From Algoriphagus sp. NG3 (GTDB taxonomy: Bacteria; Bacteroidota; Bacteroidia; Cytophagales; Cyclobacteriaceae), in contig NZ_CP139421.1 of assembly GCF_034119865.1 (NCBI RefSeq), positions 5,558,501 to 5,622,500 of the forward strand: a stretch of DNA of 64,000 bases, given 5' to 3'. A program made the position numbers and the translations under genes. Below the pieces are notes generated by a model. It made no database searches, was not told where the DNA came from, and saw nothing but the letters and a program-made list of their open reading frames with translations. The first letter of the stretch is position 1. Each line of letters begins with the position of its first letter. This document shows, one piece after another, positions 53,054 through 62,118 of this stretch.

Positions 53054-55321
53054 TTAGTCTATAATCCTGAGCTTCGCAAAGCTAAGTAATAATGTTTTCT
53101 CACCAAAATGCTCGAACTGAATCGTCGCTTTTCGGTTAATTCCCTCTGTTTCAATTTTTTGAACTTTCCCAAAGCCAAACTTGGGATGCTCTACCAGCTG
53201 TTCCGCCTGTAGGTTGTTGGTGTTGGAAGGTTTGAAATCAGGGCTGGGCGTATGTACTTTCATCGCTGTAGGCATCCGGGTTTCAGGTTTTTTCTTAATG
53301 CCAATGTATCCAGATGACTCAGTTGTCCCCGGCAGCCCTTCTCTCCGGAATGCACCGGACATTTCTTTCGAAGATACCTTTTTACTTACTTTAATGCAAT
53401 CCGGAGACACTTCCTCCAGGAATCTACTTGGCTCGCAGTTTAACAATCTGCCAAATCTATAGCGGGTAAGTGCATAGGTGAAATAGAGTTTCTCCATTGC
53501 CCGTGTGGTGGCCACGTAAAACAACCTTCTCTCTTCCTCTAGGTCCTCCCGACTCTGCATCATCATCTGGGAAGGGAATAGATCCTCTTCCATTCCCACG
53601 ACAAAGACCTGCTTAAACTCAAGGCCTTTGGATGAATGTATGGTCATCAAGGTGATGGCATCAGTGGTGTCTTTGTCCCGGTCATTGTCTGTGAGAAGGG
53701 CTATTTCCTGCAGAAATGACCCTAGGCTTTTATCTTCATTTTCTTCATTGTCCACATATTCTTTGATTGCGTTCAGCAGTTCCTGCACGTTTTCATAGCG
53801 GTTGAGTCCCTCTATGGTCTTGTCTTCATACAGCTCACGCAAAAGCCCACTTTGCTTGGCTATACTACTGGCAGCCTCGAAGGCATCTTTTCGCTCTACT
53901 TCAATTTTAAATGCTTTGATCATCGTGGCGAAATCATCCAGCTGACTCGCTGCCCGGCCTCCGATGAAGCTATGCGCATTTTGCACTACATCCCACAGGG
54001 GCATGTCATGGTCAAATGCCGCCACTAATATCTTATCCACTGAAGTGTCACCTATGCCACGCTTCGGGTAATTCACAATACGTTTGAACGCTTCTTCATC
54101 AACAGGATTCACAGTGAAGCGCATGTAAGCCATCAGGTCTTTGATTTCTTTTCTCTGGTAGAAAGAAAGCCCACCGACTATCTTATAGGTAAGGTTTAGC
54201 TTGCGGAGTGCCTCCTCTATTGCTCTGGATTGGGAGTTGGTTCTGTAGAGAATAGCAAAGTCACTGTTGCTGAGTTTTTTGGTGTTTTTCTCTTCGAAGA
54301 TAGTGGAAGCCACTATCTTCCCTTCCTCACTATCGGAGCTTGCTTTGACCAGTTCTATCAGATCCCCGTCACCATTGGAAGTCCAGACATTTTTCTTAAG
54401 CTGTGCTTTGTTCTTATCGATGATAGAATTGGCAGCACTGACAATAGTCTTGGTAGAGCGGTAATTTTGCTCCAGTTTCACCACAAATAGATCAGGATAA
54501 TCTTTCTCGAAATTCAGGATGTTCTGGATGTCCGCACCCCGGAAGGCATAGATACTCTGTGCATCATCACCTACCACGCAGATATTCTGGTGTACGGCTG
54601 CCAGCTTTTTTGTAATGAGGTACTGGGATAGGTTGGTATCCTGAAACTCATCCACCATAACGTATCTGAAGCGCTGCTGGTACTTATTGAGCACATCAAG
54701 ATGATCTCGGAAAAGAATATTCGTATTGAATAGCAAGTCATCAAAATCCATGGCCCCGGCTTTGAAAAGCCTATCCTGATAGCGCTGGTAGATTTCCCCC
54801 ATTTTAGGCTTCATGGCAGCTTCATCATCAGCTTTTACAAAAGGGTCATCCTGATACACACGCCAGGAAATCAGGCGGTTTTTGGCGCCTGAAATCCTAG
54901 AAAGGACAGCGTTTGGTTTATAGACCTTGTCGTCCAGGCGCATCTCTTTTACGATCGTACGGATAAGAGATTTGGAATCATCCGAATCGTAAATGGTGAA
55001 GTTGGAAGGATAGCCGATTTTGGGAGCTTCTACTCTCAGTATCTTTGCAAATACGGAGTGAAAAGTCCCCATCCAGGTGTTCCTTGCTTCAAGGCCTGCC
55101 AAAGCCTCGATCCTGTGGCGCATCTCAGCCGCAGCTTTATTGGTAAAGGTCAGGGAGAGAATATTGAAGGCATCTACGCCTTTGCCATAGATAAGATGGG
55201 CGATCCGGTAGGTGAGCACACGGGTTTTGCCAGATCCTGCGCCTGCGATGATCATCACCGGTCCGTCTGTATGCTCTACAGCCAATCGCTGCTCTGGGTT
55301 TAAACTTTCGAGGTAATCCAT
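53054..55321 (-). CDS. pcrA: UvrD/PcrA-type DNA helicase
   Basis: The 755-residue superfamily 1 helicase has LNPEQRLAVEHTDGPVMIIA, Walker A AGAGSGKTRVLTYR at 26-39, TFTNKAAAEM, VDEFQDTN, QSIYAFRGAD, QNYRSTKTI, TIHSSKGLEF and VATTRAMEKLYF, i.e. all motifs Q to VI. The C-terminal 100 residues end in a Tudor-like LVEHPKFGFGKVQKIE segment typical of PcrA that contacts RNA polymerase. It unwinds DNA in repair and replication restart. Confidence 0.94.
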   Translation of the reverse strand: MDYLESLNPEQRLAVEHTDGPVMIIAGAGSGKTRVLTYRIAHLIYGKGVDAFNILSLTFTNKAAAEMRHRIEALAGLEARNTWMGTFHSVFAKILRVEAPKIGYPSNFTIYDSDDSKSLIRTIVKEMRLDDKVYKPNAVLSRISGAKNRLISWRVYQDDPFVKADDEAAMKPKMGEIYQRYQDRLFKAGAMDFDDLLFNTNILFRDHLDVLNKYQQRFRYVMVDEFQDTNLSQYLITKKLAAVHQNICVVGDDAQSIYAFRGADIQNILNFEKDYPDLFVVKLEQNYRSTKTIVSAANSIIDKNKAQLKKNVWTSNGDGDLIELVKASSDSEEGKIVASTIFEEKNTKKLSNSDFAILYRTNSQSRAIEEALRKLNLTYKIVGGLSFYQRKEIKDLMAYMRFTVNPVDEEAFKRIVNYPKRGIGDTSVDKILVAAFDHDMPLWDVVQNAHSFIGGRAASQLDDFATMIKAFKIEVERKDAFEAASSIAKQSGLLRELYEDKTIEGLNRYENVQELLNAIKEYVDNEENEDKSLGSFLQEIALLTDNDRDKDTTDAITLMTIHSSKGLEFKQVFVVGMEEDLFPSQMMMQSREDLEEERRLFYVATTRAMEKLYFTYALTRYRFGRLLNCEPSRFLEEVSPDCIKVSKKVSSKEMSGAFRREGLPGTTESSGYIGIKKKPETRMPTAMKVHTPSPDFKPSNTNNLQAEQLVEHPKFGFGKVQKIETEGINRKATIQFEHFGEKTLLLSFAKLRIID

Positions 55322-55440
55322 TTATTTAGTAGCTAGATACTAGACTTAAGTAGCTAGTATCAAGATTTAAGACGCTAGACTTAAGTAACTAGAGTCAAGA
55401 TTTTAGAATCAAGAGTCAAGAATTTAGAAACTGTATCATG
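55322..55440. repeat. Degenerate short direct repeats upstream of pcrA
   Basis: The stretch is built from variants of CTAGACTTAAGTA and AGTCAAGAATTTAGA repeated every 18-30 bases. It looks like slippage-derived low-complexity sequence. It covers the pcrA promoter region. No gene is seen between 55322 and 55535. Confidence 0.5.
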
Positions 55441-55535
55441 ACTCAAATTGTAGGGTTTAAGAAATTAGATTTCTTAAATAAGATTGAGGATAAATGAGGG
55501 AAATCTTCCAATCTTTCAATTTTTCAATCCAAACA

Positions 55536-56375
55536 TCAAATCCTCCATCTTTTGTGGCTCCAGAGGTAAAGATCCGGTTGCCTGCGGATGTTTTCCTCCA
55601 GTCTGTGGCAGAACTCATCAGTAATGCTGTGAGGCGCATGATCCGCATAGGGTGGACGTGCCAGCTCAGTGAACTCAAAACGATAATGTCCCCGCTTTAC
55701 TTTGGTAATCTGTCCATAGTAAACGGGAAGTCCCATTTTCTTTGCCATAAATTCCCCGCCCTCAAAGAACAGGGCTGGTCGGTTCATGAAATTGCGGGTA
55801 TATCTGCTGTCTGAGACGGGCGGGCGTTGGTCCGCTGCAAGATGCACAATTCTCGGTTGGCTCCGCATAGTAATCATGCTTCGGCGAAATTCCTTCTTTT
55901 CTGTCATTATTCCGCCAAAATGTGTCCGGATTTTTAACATCAATTGATTAAAGAAGGGATTGTTGAGTTTTAGATAAACCGTTTCGGCAGTGACTTCGGT
56001 ATTGAGCGCCACTCCGAGAATGGCCATCTCCCAGTTGAATACATGCCCTGCCATCATCAGAGAGCTTGTTCCGGCTTTTACCGGTGCATCCACTAACTCT
56101 TGGTTGACTACGTGGAATCTTTGCCGGAGTTCTTTCTCAGAAATTGTCAGCATCTTGATGGTTTCGGCAAAGAAGGCATCTGTGAAATTTCTGTAGAATT
56201 GATTCCTTATTTTTTTTCTTTCCGCCGGAGATTTCTCGGGAAATGCAAACTTCAGGTTCTCGTCAATCACTTTTTTGCGATAGCTGATCACGTACCTGGC
56301 GATGAGATAAAGCATATCTGAGAATAAGTATAGGACAGGCAGAGGAAGCCTGGAAAGCAGTCTAAAGAAAAACAT
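55536..56375 (-). CDS. LpxL/HtrB-like lipid A acyltransferase
   Basis: The 279-residue protein has an N-terminal membrane segment (LPLPVLYLFSDMLYLIARYV) and the H-x4-E active site in GHVFNWE (His111, Glu116). VIDENLKFAFPEKSPAERKKI is the conserved opening of the lipid A secondary acyltransferase family. It should add a secondary acyl chain to lipid A at the inner membrane, working with WaaA encoded elsewhere in this window. Confidence 0.88.
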   Translation of the reverse strand: MFFFRLLSRLPLPVLYLFSDMLYLIARYVISYRKKVIDENLKFAFPEKSPAERKKIRNQFYRNFTDAFFAETIKMLTISEKELRQRFHVVNQELVDAPVKAGTSSLMMAGHVFNWEMAILGVALNTEVTAETVYLKLNNPFFNQLMLKIRTHFGGIMTEKKEFRRSMITMRSQPRIVHLAADQRPPVSDSRYTRNFMNRPALFFEGGEFMAKKMGLPVYYGQITKVKRGHYRFEFTELARPPYADHAPHSITDEFCHRLEENIRRQPDLYLWSHKRWRI

Positions 56376-56499
56376 AACGCTATATCGCTGGGAAATCTGT
56401 GGCTGAAAAGAGCCAAATCTTACAACAAAATAAAGGAAATCGCCTGAATTCTTTCCAATTGCTAGTTATAAATTCACCCAATTGTTACTTTTGAAACTT

Positions 56500-57096
56500 A
56501 TGTCGGAAGTTCAGCGCAGAAAATATTCTCAGGAAGAGAAAAATGCCATCTTCGATGGAGAGTTTATGCCACACATAGACTCAATGTACAATTTTGGCTA
56601 TAGGCTCACCTTCGATGAAGATGATGCCAAGGACCTGGTGCAGGATACTTACCTGAAGGCCTATCGGTTTATCAACTCATTTGAGCAGGGCACTAATGCG
56701 AAAGCTTGGCTTTTCAGGATTCTGAAAAACAGCTTTATCAATGAGTACAGGAAGAAATCCAAACAGCCCACGAAGGTAGATTATCAGGAAGTTGAAACTT
56801 ATTACAACTCGGATGACGTTCAGTACCAAAGTACTAGCGATCTCAGGGCAGAATCTGTCAAGGATATGCTCGGAGACGAGATTTCCAACGCACTCAATAG
56901 CTTGGCGGTGGATTTCAGGACAGTGATCATCCTGTGTGATCTGGAAGGGTTTACTTACGAGGAAATGGCCAAAATCCTGGACATTCCTATAGGTACCGTA
57001 CGGTCAAGATTGCACCGCGCAAGGAATCTGTTGAAAGAGAAGCTTCAAGGATATGCCCAGAATATGGGATATAATACGGACGAAGAGGAGGAATAA
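56500..57096 (+). CDS. ECF-type RNA polymerase sigma factor
   Basis: The 198-residue factor (preferred ATG at 56500; an upstream TTG at 56482 is in frame) contains region 2 with DDAKDLVQDTYLKAYRFINSF and AWLFRILKNSFINEYR, and region 4 with GFTYEEMAKILDIPIGTVRSRLHRAR, a helix-turn-helix for the -35 element. It is followed after 16 bases by an anti-sigma factor gene. Confidence 0.93.
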   Translation: MSEVQRRKYSQEEKNAIFDGEFMPHIDSMYNFGYRLTFDEDDAKDLVQDTYLKAYRFINSFEQGTNAKAWLFRILKNSFINEYRKKSKQPTKVDYQEVETYYNSDDVQYQSTSDLRAESVKDMLGDEISNALNSLAVDFRTVIILCDLEGFTYEEMAKILDIPIGTVRSRLHRARNLLKEKLQGYAQNMGYNTDEEEE

Positions 57097-57112
57097 CTAA
57101 AGAATATTACCC

Positions 57113-57385
57113 ATGGAAATGAATGACAACCCATCCGGTGAGCGAAAGAAGCAATGCAGTGACGAGAGCAAATGCTTCCAGTTACTAGAAAGCATATTGG
57201 ACGGAGACCTGAAGGATTCGGGCAAGGAAATAATTAAGGAAAAACTCGCCAAGTGCCAGCCATGTTTCGAGCATTACCACCTGGAACAGGCGATTCGCGA
57301 TGTATTGAAAACAAAATGCACCAAACACGCTGTACCTACTGAATTGGCTGATTGTATTCGTCAGAAAATTCATGATATCAAATAA
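57113..57385 (+). CDS. Probable zinc-type anti-sigma factor
   Basis: The 90-residue protein resembles the short ZAS/RsrA-like anti-sigma factors: [16 protein letters not shown], then [19 protein letters not shown]. The CxxC of the zinc site is present, but the expected His four residues before it is Lys; other Cys/His residues around could substitute. Placed right after an ECF sigma gene, it most likely binds that factor in the cytoplasm, perhaps sensing redox or metal state. It ends two bases before gmk. Confidence 0.7.
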   Translation: MEMNDNPSGERKKQCSDESKCFQLLESILDGDLKDSGKEIIKEKLAKCQPCFEHYHLEQAIRDVLKTKCTKHAVPTELADCIRQKIHDIK

Positions 57386-57387
57386 TC

Positions 57388-57960
57388 ATGAAACAAGGTA
57401 AGGCCATAATTTTTTCTGCTCCATCCGGATCAGGAAAAACCTCATTGGTAAAGCATCTGATCCAAACCATCCCAAATCTTGGATTTTCTATCTCTGCCTG
57501 TACCCGTGACAAGCGGGGAAGACACGAGGTACATGGCAAGGATTATTATTTTTTGAGCCAAGAAGAATTCAAACAGCACATTGATAACGATGATTTCATT
57601 GAGTGGGAGGAGGTCTATGCGGGTAACTTCTACGGTACGTTGAAGGAGGAGATCCAACGGATCTGGGATTTGGGCAAAGCTGTTATTTTCGATGTGGATG
57701 TCAAAGGAGGTTTGGCACTAAAAAAATACTTTGGCGAGCAGGCTCTGGCAATTTTCGTGAAAGTACCTAGTCTGAAAGTACTGGCAGAGCGTCTAAATGA
57801 TCGGGGTACAGAATCTGAAGAATCACTTTCCCGTCGCTTGTTCAAGGCGGAGTTTGAATCCAAGTTTGAGCCGCAGTTTGACGTCACTGTAGTGAATGAC
57901 GAATTTGAGAAGTCGTGTGCGGAAGCCGAATATCTTGTGAACGAATTTTTAGCACGATAA
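57388..57960 (+). CDS. gmk: Guanylate kinase
   Basis: The 190-residue enzyme phosphorylates GMP. P-loop is [11 protein letters not shown] at 9-19, followed by [23 protein letters not shown], the GMP-binding part, and [24 protein letters not shown] carries the expected arginine and tyrosine residues. Full length. It starts two bases after the anti-sigma gene. Confidence 0.95.
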   Translation: MKQGKAIIFSAPSGSGKTSLVKHLIQTIPNLGFSISACTRDKRGRHEVHGKDYYFLSQEEFKQHIDNDDFIEWEEVYAGNFYGTLKEEIQRIWDLGKAVIFDVDVKGGLALKKYFGEQALAIFVKVPSLKVLAERLNDRGTESEESLSRRLFKAEFESKFEPQFDVTVVNDEFEKSCAEAEYLVNEFLAR

Positions 57961-57963
57961 TCC

Positions 57964-58530
57964 GTGAAAATTGGTCTGTATTTCGGTTCTTTCAATCCTA
58001 TCCATATTGGTCACCTGATTATAGCGGACACGCTGCATGACCGTACTGATCTGGATCAGGTGTGGTTTGTGGTCAGTCCGCAGAATCCTTTGAAGAAACG
58101 GCAGTCCCTCATTCATGAATTTGACCGCTTGCGAATGGTGGAGCTTGCGATTGAGGACAATTTTCAGTTTCGGGCTTCGGATGTGGAGTTTGCCATGCCC
58201 AAGCCCAGCTATACCATAGATACCCTCGCTTACCTTACTGACCAATATCCACAACACCAGTTTTGTCTGTTTTTAGGATCCGATAATCTTACCCAGCTGA
58301 AGCGATGGAAGAACTATCAGACTATTCTGGACAACTATGAGATTTTCGTCTATCCGCGTCCGGGTGAAGCCAAGACTTTTGAGCATCCCAATATCAAGCT
58401 GATCGATGCGCCCCTGCTGGATATTTCCGCGACATTTATCCGTAAGTCAATTCTTGCCGGCAAGTCCGTCAAATACCTTCTTCCGGAAGGAGTGGTGGAT
58501 TATATCCGGGACAAGAAGTTGTATGTGTAG
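57964..58530 (+). CDS. nadD: Nicotinate-nucleotide adenylyltransferase
   Basis: The 188-residue enzyme makes deamido-NAD. GLYFGSFNPIHIGHLIIAD holds the nucleotidyltransferase HxGH motif and ISATFIRKSI its ISxTxxR partner. The start is GTG three bases after the gmk stop. The last 14 codons and the bases after the stop are duplicated at 60597-60643. Confidence 0.95.
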   Translation: MKIGLYFGSFNPIHIGHLIIADTLHDRTDLDQVWFVVSPQNPLKKRQSLIHEFDRLRMVELAIEDNFQFRASDVEFAMPKPSYTIDTLAYLTDQYPQHQFCLFLGSDNLTQLKRWKNYQTILDNYEIFVYPRPGEAKTFEHPNIKLIDAPLLDISATFIRKSILAGKSVKYLLPEGVVDYIRDKKLYV

Positions 58531-58532
58531 GG
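58486..58532 (+). repeat. nadD 3' end, first copy of a 47-bp direct repeat
   Basis: Identical to 60597-60643 at 46 of 47 positions (one T/C change). It holds the last 14 codons of nadD, its stop and two following bases. The two copies bracket 2.06 kb with two genes. Confidence 0.9.
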
Positions 58533-58589
58533 TTTTATAGAAGAACTCCAAAGAGTTTCATTTAATCCTTCTCTATGCTATTCCATTTT

Positions 58590-59180
58590 TTAGAAAGTTT
58601 TCCCTATGCTCAATTTTAATCCTCTGTTGTAAATTTCCCCGGATATTTCGCTGATGTTTATAAATCCGTGTTCATAGGTGGTCTGCACATTTATTCCTGC
58701 CCCTAAATCCACCCCTATACCGATCACGCCCGCTAGATCAGCATCTTTCCACAATTCCCGAACTTCGCTTCCGTCGACCGTTACTTTATTTCCGCTGTCC
58801 TCTAAAATAACAGCAGAGGAGATCATAAGTGAAGGTTGAGCCCCTGCAAGTAGGTAAAACATATCCCCCGTATGGATTTTTAGAAGAAGTGGAAGATCCA
58901 GGTATCCATTTCTTAAGGTGGAAGAGGAAGATCCATCAGTTGCTTTAGCACCTTTGTTAGCATATTGCAATCCAGCATCAAAGCTTAATGATTCGGATAG
59001 TGCAAAAGAGGCGTATCCACCAGCATGAAAGCCAATTCTGATCTTCAGGTCATCATTTTTAGCATCCTCCCCACCTAAAGTAGTGAAGCTCGGGCCGGCT
59101 CTAAGCCCAAATTGTACGTTCTGTGCATACAGAGAAGAAGCTGCTAGCAGCATCAGTGTAAATAGGTAAATCTTTTTCAT
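58590..59180 (-). CDS. Outer-membrane beta-barrel protein (PorT-like)
   Basis: The 196-residue protein has a signal peptide (ending SSLYAQ) and alternating strands: VQFGLRAGPSFTTLGG, FHAGGYASFALSESLSFDAG, LDLPLLLKI and a C-terminal NRGLKLSIGKTF ending in Phe, as for outer-membrane barrels. It fits the common Bacteroidota 8-strand porin-family fold. Role not known. Confidence 0.82.
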   Translation of the reverse strand: MKKIYLFTLMLLAASSLYAQNVQFGLRAGPSFTTLGGEDAKNDDLKIRIGFHAGGYASFALSESLSFDAGLQYANKGAKATDGSSSSTLRNGYLDLPLLLKIHTGDMFYLLAGAQPSLMISSAVILEDSGNKVTVDGSEVRELWKDADLAGVIGIGVDLGAGINVQTTYEHGFINISEISGEIYNRGLKLSIGKTF

Positions 59181-59451
59181 GTGAAGTTGTTTTAGGTCAA
59201 TTAAATATTAAAGTAAAATATTGTTTATGCAACTAAATTCGATTTTAATTTTCATTTGCAGAATTGCTTTATGCCCAGGAGAAGAAATTGTGGGTTTAGG
59301 GTTTTAATCTTTTGGCTCATAGTTATTTGCCTTCGGATTCCCCTGCGTCAATTCAATTTACTAATTTTAGTTAATTTTAAAACTAAGATTTGCGATTACG
59401 AAATGTGGGGAGTATTATAGTTGGTATATCTATCTCTATATTTAATTTTTT

Positions 59452-60555
59452 ATGCGATCAACTTTCTCAACTTTAGTACTGAATACTTTCAGCCTGATCT
59501 TGCCTTTATTTAGCGCTTGTGAGCCAAAATTTTCTGAAGGTGATGGGGCTATTTACTTTACAGAAGAGGATTTACCGCCGCCGATTGAGCTGATCGGTAA
59601 AAAATATAATATTCCTGAAATCATCAATCCAAGGGGGTTAATGCTAAAGAATGGGCTCGCAGTGGTCGTGGAGCGAAAAAATGAGTATGACGATAAGTTT
59701 CATGTGATTGAATTGGAGTCAGGAAGATACATTCGGTCAAAAGGAATTCACGGCTTGGGGCCAGGCGAAATCACCGTGATTTCTCAAATAGAGGATGCCG
59801 GGGAAGAAAATAAAGTCTGGGCTTATGATCCCGAAGTCCGGAAATTTTCCAAGTACAACTTATCAGACAGTAGCAAGCTTGCCGAAGAAGAATTCAGGTC
59901 TCCTGAGACAGAATTTTTCATAACTCGGGCAACTTGGGCAAAAGATCAAACCTTACTAGCGACATTAGTGCATGGTTGGACAAAATACCTTCATTTGACG
60001 ACTTCGGGTGATACCCTGACCACTTTTGGTAATTGGAAGGATATGATCAAGGGACGGGAATTGCCTAATAACTATAAGGAGGACGACTTAGATGCCAATC
60101 TGGTGAGTACTGTTTTTCAGGGAACTCTGAAGGGTAACCCAGGCAAGAAATACTTTGTCAATGCTGGCATGGTAGCCGATTTTATTGAAATCATTGATTT
60201 GGATAATAGGTCTAGTAAATTAATCTATGGGCCAAGACATGAATTGCCTGAGTTTAAGATCAGTTATAGCATGGGGTATCAGATGGCCGATTTTGGGTGG
60301 AGTTCTACTTCAAGGTATATGGATGTATATCCTGGTGACAAGTCTATTTTTGTCCTTTTCAATGGCAAAACCTATCAGGAACTCAGCGATCCGGATAACC
60401 TCAATAGAATCTTTGAATTTGATTATGAAGGAAATATCCTGAACCATTACCAGTTAGATTATCCTGTCAGTGGCATCGAAGTAGATGAAAAAAACAGGGC
60501 TATCTATGCAGTAACCGTGGACCGTGAGCCTAATTTGGCGAGATTTGATTATTGA
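59452..60555 (+). CDS. BF3164-like lipoprotein, six-bladed beta-propeller
   Basis: The 367-residue protein has a probable lipoprotein signal (Cys23 after FSA). The rest is the propeller repeat typical of BF3164-like proteins: the INPRGLMLKNGLAVVVERKN strand, then SKGIHGLGPGEIT and the C-terminal GIEVDEKNRAIYAVT. These proteins are abundant in Bacteroidota and have no known reaction. It is next to the barrel gene and within the nadD-repeat bracket. Confidence 0.8.
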   Translation: MRSTFSTLVLNTFSLILPLFSACEPKFSEGDGAIYFTEEDLPPPIELIGKKYNIPEIINPRGLMLKNGLAVVVERKNEYDDKFHVIELESGRYIRSKGIHGLGPGEITVISQIEDAGEENKVWAYDPEVRKFSKYNLSDSSKLAEEEFRSPETEFFITRATWAKDQTLLATLVHGWTKYLHLTTSGDTLTTFGNWKDMIKGRELPNNYKEDDLDANLVSTVFQGTLKGNPGKKYFVNAGMVADFIEIIDLDNRSSKLIYGPRHELPEFKISYSMGYQMADFGWSSTSRYMDVYPGDKSIFVLFNGKTYQELSDPDNLNRIFEFDYEGNILNHYQLDYPVSGIEVDEKNRAIYAVTVDREPNLARFDY

Positions 60556-60596
60556 TGATTTTCACTTTTTAAGATCGTGGTTTGCAGTCCCTTTTC

Positions 60597-60643
60597 GAAG
60601 GAGTGGCGGATTATATCCGGGACAAGAAGTTGTATGTGTAGGG
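60597..60643 (+). repeat. nadD 3' end, second copy
   Basis: Repeats the nadD 3' end (58486-58532) in the same orientation with one substitution. The encoded peptide EGVADYIRDKKLYV ends with a stop but has no start, so it is a fragment. From here to 60839 no gene is seen. Confidence 0.9.
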
Positions 60644-60839
60644 GAAATCATTTCATTTAAAGTGTTTTGCTTTTCAAATCTATTTTTACGTTTTGTAAAA
60701 TAATTTGCAGTTGTTTTCAAACTAATCCTTGCGATTAAAAAAAAATAATAAACTTATACCGAAGTCTTACTAGTGGGGGATTTTGAGGTAACTATTTTCC
60801 TTCGTATTTACTCCATTATCAATATTTGTAGCATTCAGG

Positions 60840-61798
60840 GATAGTATTTCGTCTCCTTAAGAGCGGTTTAGGTAATTGCTATTCGCTATTGCCAATTAAG
60901 ATTGGTGGAATTAACGAACGAAATAAAAAACAGAAAATGATGAAAATGCTAAAATTAATGAGTTTAATTCTTCTTTCAGCATCGAGTTTGTCCGGTTGTG
61001 TTGATGATGAAAAGAACCGCTTCAGTCTCACTTGCTTTGATGCTGAAGAGACAGTTGAAGTGCATGATGGGTTAGGAGTCCTTACTTACACAGATAGTAT
61101 ACCGGGATTGAAGCTTGCTTCAAAAGAATTTTTTATAACAGATACAAATGTTGAAGAATTTCACCTACCCTTATCTATTTGCAATCCTGAAGATTTTCAA
61201 ATTTTAAACACCTCGCTTGACACCGTTTCAATTAAATTTCAAGGAATTATTGAAGTATTGCCTGAAACAATAGATGCCTTTAGTATAATGATTCAACTTG
61301 AGGTGGTTCAATTACAATAGATAGTATTCCTTTCTTTAAGACCGGTTTAGGTAATTATTATTCGCTATTGCCAATTAAGATTGGTGGAATTAACGAACGA
61401 AATAAAAAACAGAAAATGATGAAAATGCTTAAATTAATGATTTTAATTCTTTTTTCAGCATCCAGTTTGTCCGGTTGCGTTGATGATGAAAACAATCGAT
61501 ATAATCTGACTTGCTTTGATGCTGAAGAGACATTTGAAGTGCATAATGGGGTAGGAACGCTAATTTATACTGACGTAATTTCCAGTATAAAGGGAGATGA
61601 TTTTTATTACGTGATTATTAATGATAATGTAGAATCCATGGGTTTAGCTAAAATAGTTTGTAATCCCGGAGATTTTGAAGTGTTTAATTCTACGATTGAC
61701 AGCGTTCAAATTTCTTTTAAAGGTATAGTCGAGGTATTGCCTGAAACCATAGATGCTGGATCAGTAAAAATACAAATAGAAGCTGTTGAATCTCTGTG
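60840..61798 (+). repeat. Tandem duplication of a 479-bp unit with a lipoprotein gene
   Basis: The unit 60840-61318 is repeated head-to-tail from 61319. Both units hold the same upstream region (GTTTAGGTAATT, TTCGCTATTGCCAATTAAG) and the gene. The first ~170 bases are nearly identical and the second half of the gene has diverged, so the copies have been under different pressures or recombination. Confidence 0.9.
60937..61320 (+). CDS. Small lipoprotein, first of a tandem pair
   Basis: The 127-residue protein starts MMKMLKLMSLILLSASSLSG and is lipidated at the Cys of LSGC. After NRFSLTCFDAEETVEVHDG it has alternating strands and ends in ISIKFQGIIEVLPETIDAF-like sequence (SIKFQGIIEVLPETIDAF). 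No domain is recognised. The upstream in-frame TTG at 60889 is not needed. Identity with the next gene is high in the signal and N-terminal part and lower in the middle. Confidence 0.75.
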   Translation: MMKMLKLMSLILLSASSLSGCVDDEKNRFSLTCFDAEETVEVHDGLGVLTYTDSIPGLKLASKEFFITDTNVEEFHLPLSICNPEDFQILNTSLDTVSIKFQGIIEVLPETIDAFSIMIQLEVVQLQ

Positions 61799-61799
61799 A
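61416..61799 (+). CDS. Small lipoprotein, second of a tandem pair
   Basis: The 127-residue paralog has the same signal peptide and LSGC lipobox and the strongly similar LTCFDAEETFEVHNG and GIVEVLPETIDAG segments, but the central 40 residues (IYTDVISSIKGDDFYYVIIN) differ widely from the first copy. Two cysteines in the mature part (in LTCFDAEE and IVCNPGDF/SICNPEDF) are kept in both. Function unknown. Confidence 0.75.
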   Translation: MMKMLKLMILILFSASSLSGCVDDENNRYNLTCFDAEETFEVHNGVGTLIYTDVISSIKGDDFYYVIINDNVESMGLAKIVCNPGDFEVFNSTIDSVQISFKGIVEVLPETIDAGSVKIQIEAVESL

Positions 61800-61820
61800 A
61801 GCTAACTAAAACCAGATGTT

Positions 61821-61952
61821 ATGAGGAAAGAACTACTTATTTTTATTTTATTTTTGCTAGTACTAAAATCATTCGGGCAAACTAGATTTGACTCGCAGCA
61901 AATCCATATTGATTCTGATGTTATAAACACTCAAAAGTTTAAAACAAATTAA
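61821..61952 (+). CDS. Orphan 43-residue exported peptide or gene start
   Basis: ATG at 61821 opens MRKELLIFILFLLVLKSFGQ, a typical Bacteroidota signal peptide, followed by only 23 more residues (TRFDSQQIHIDSDVINTQKF and three more) and TAA. It may be a truncated secreted-protein gene or a true short peptide. No terminator or homologue can be judged from here. Confidence 0.45.
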   Translation: MRKELLIFILFLLVLKSFGQTRFDSQQIHIDSDVINTQKFKTN

Positions 61953-62118
61953 GGTTGAGTGATATACTTATATTTCTGATTCAGATGTCACTTTTTGAAT
62001 AGAAACAAAGTTCATATGGAAACTTCATTAGAGGACAGGATTTTTGCATGCTATCCCCTTTTTTGCTTTCTTGCCTCTGACCCACTAGCCTGACTTTTCT
62101 AATTCAAACCTGATCTTA

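Noticed and set aside
58486-60643. A complete mobile island at nadD
   Set aside because: Direct repeats are present, but there is no integrase, transfer or regulatory gene between them, so I report only the duplication.
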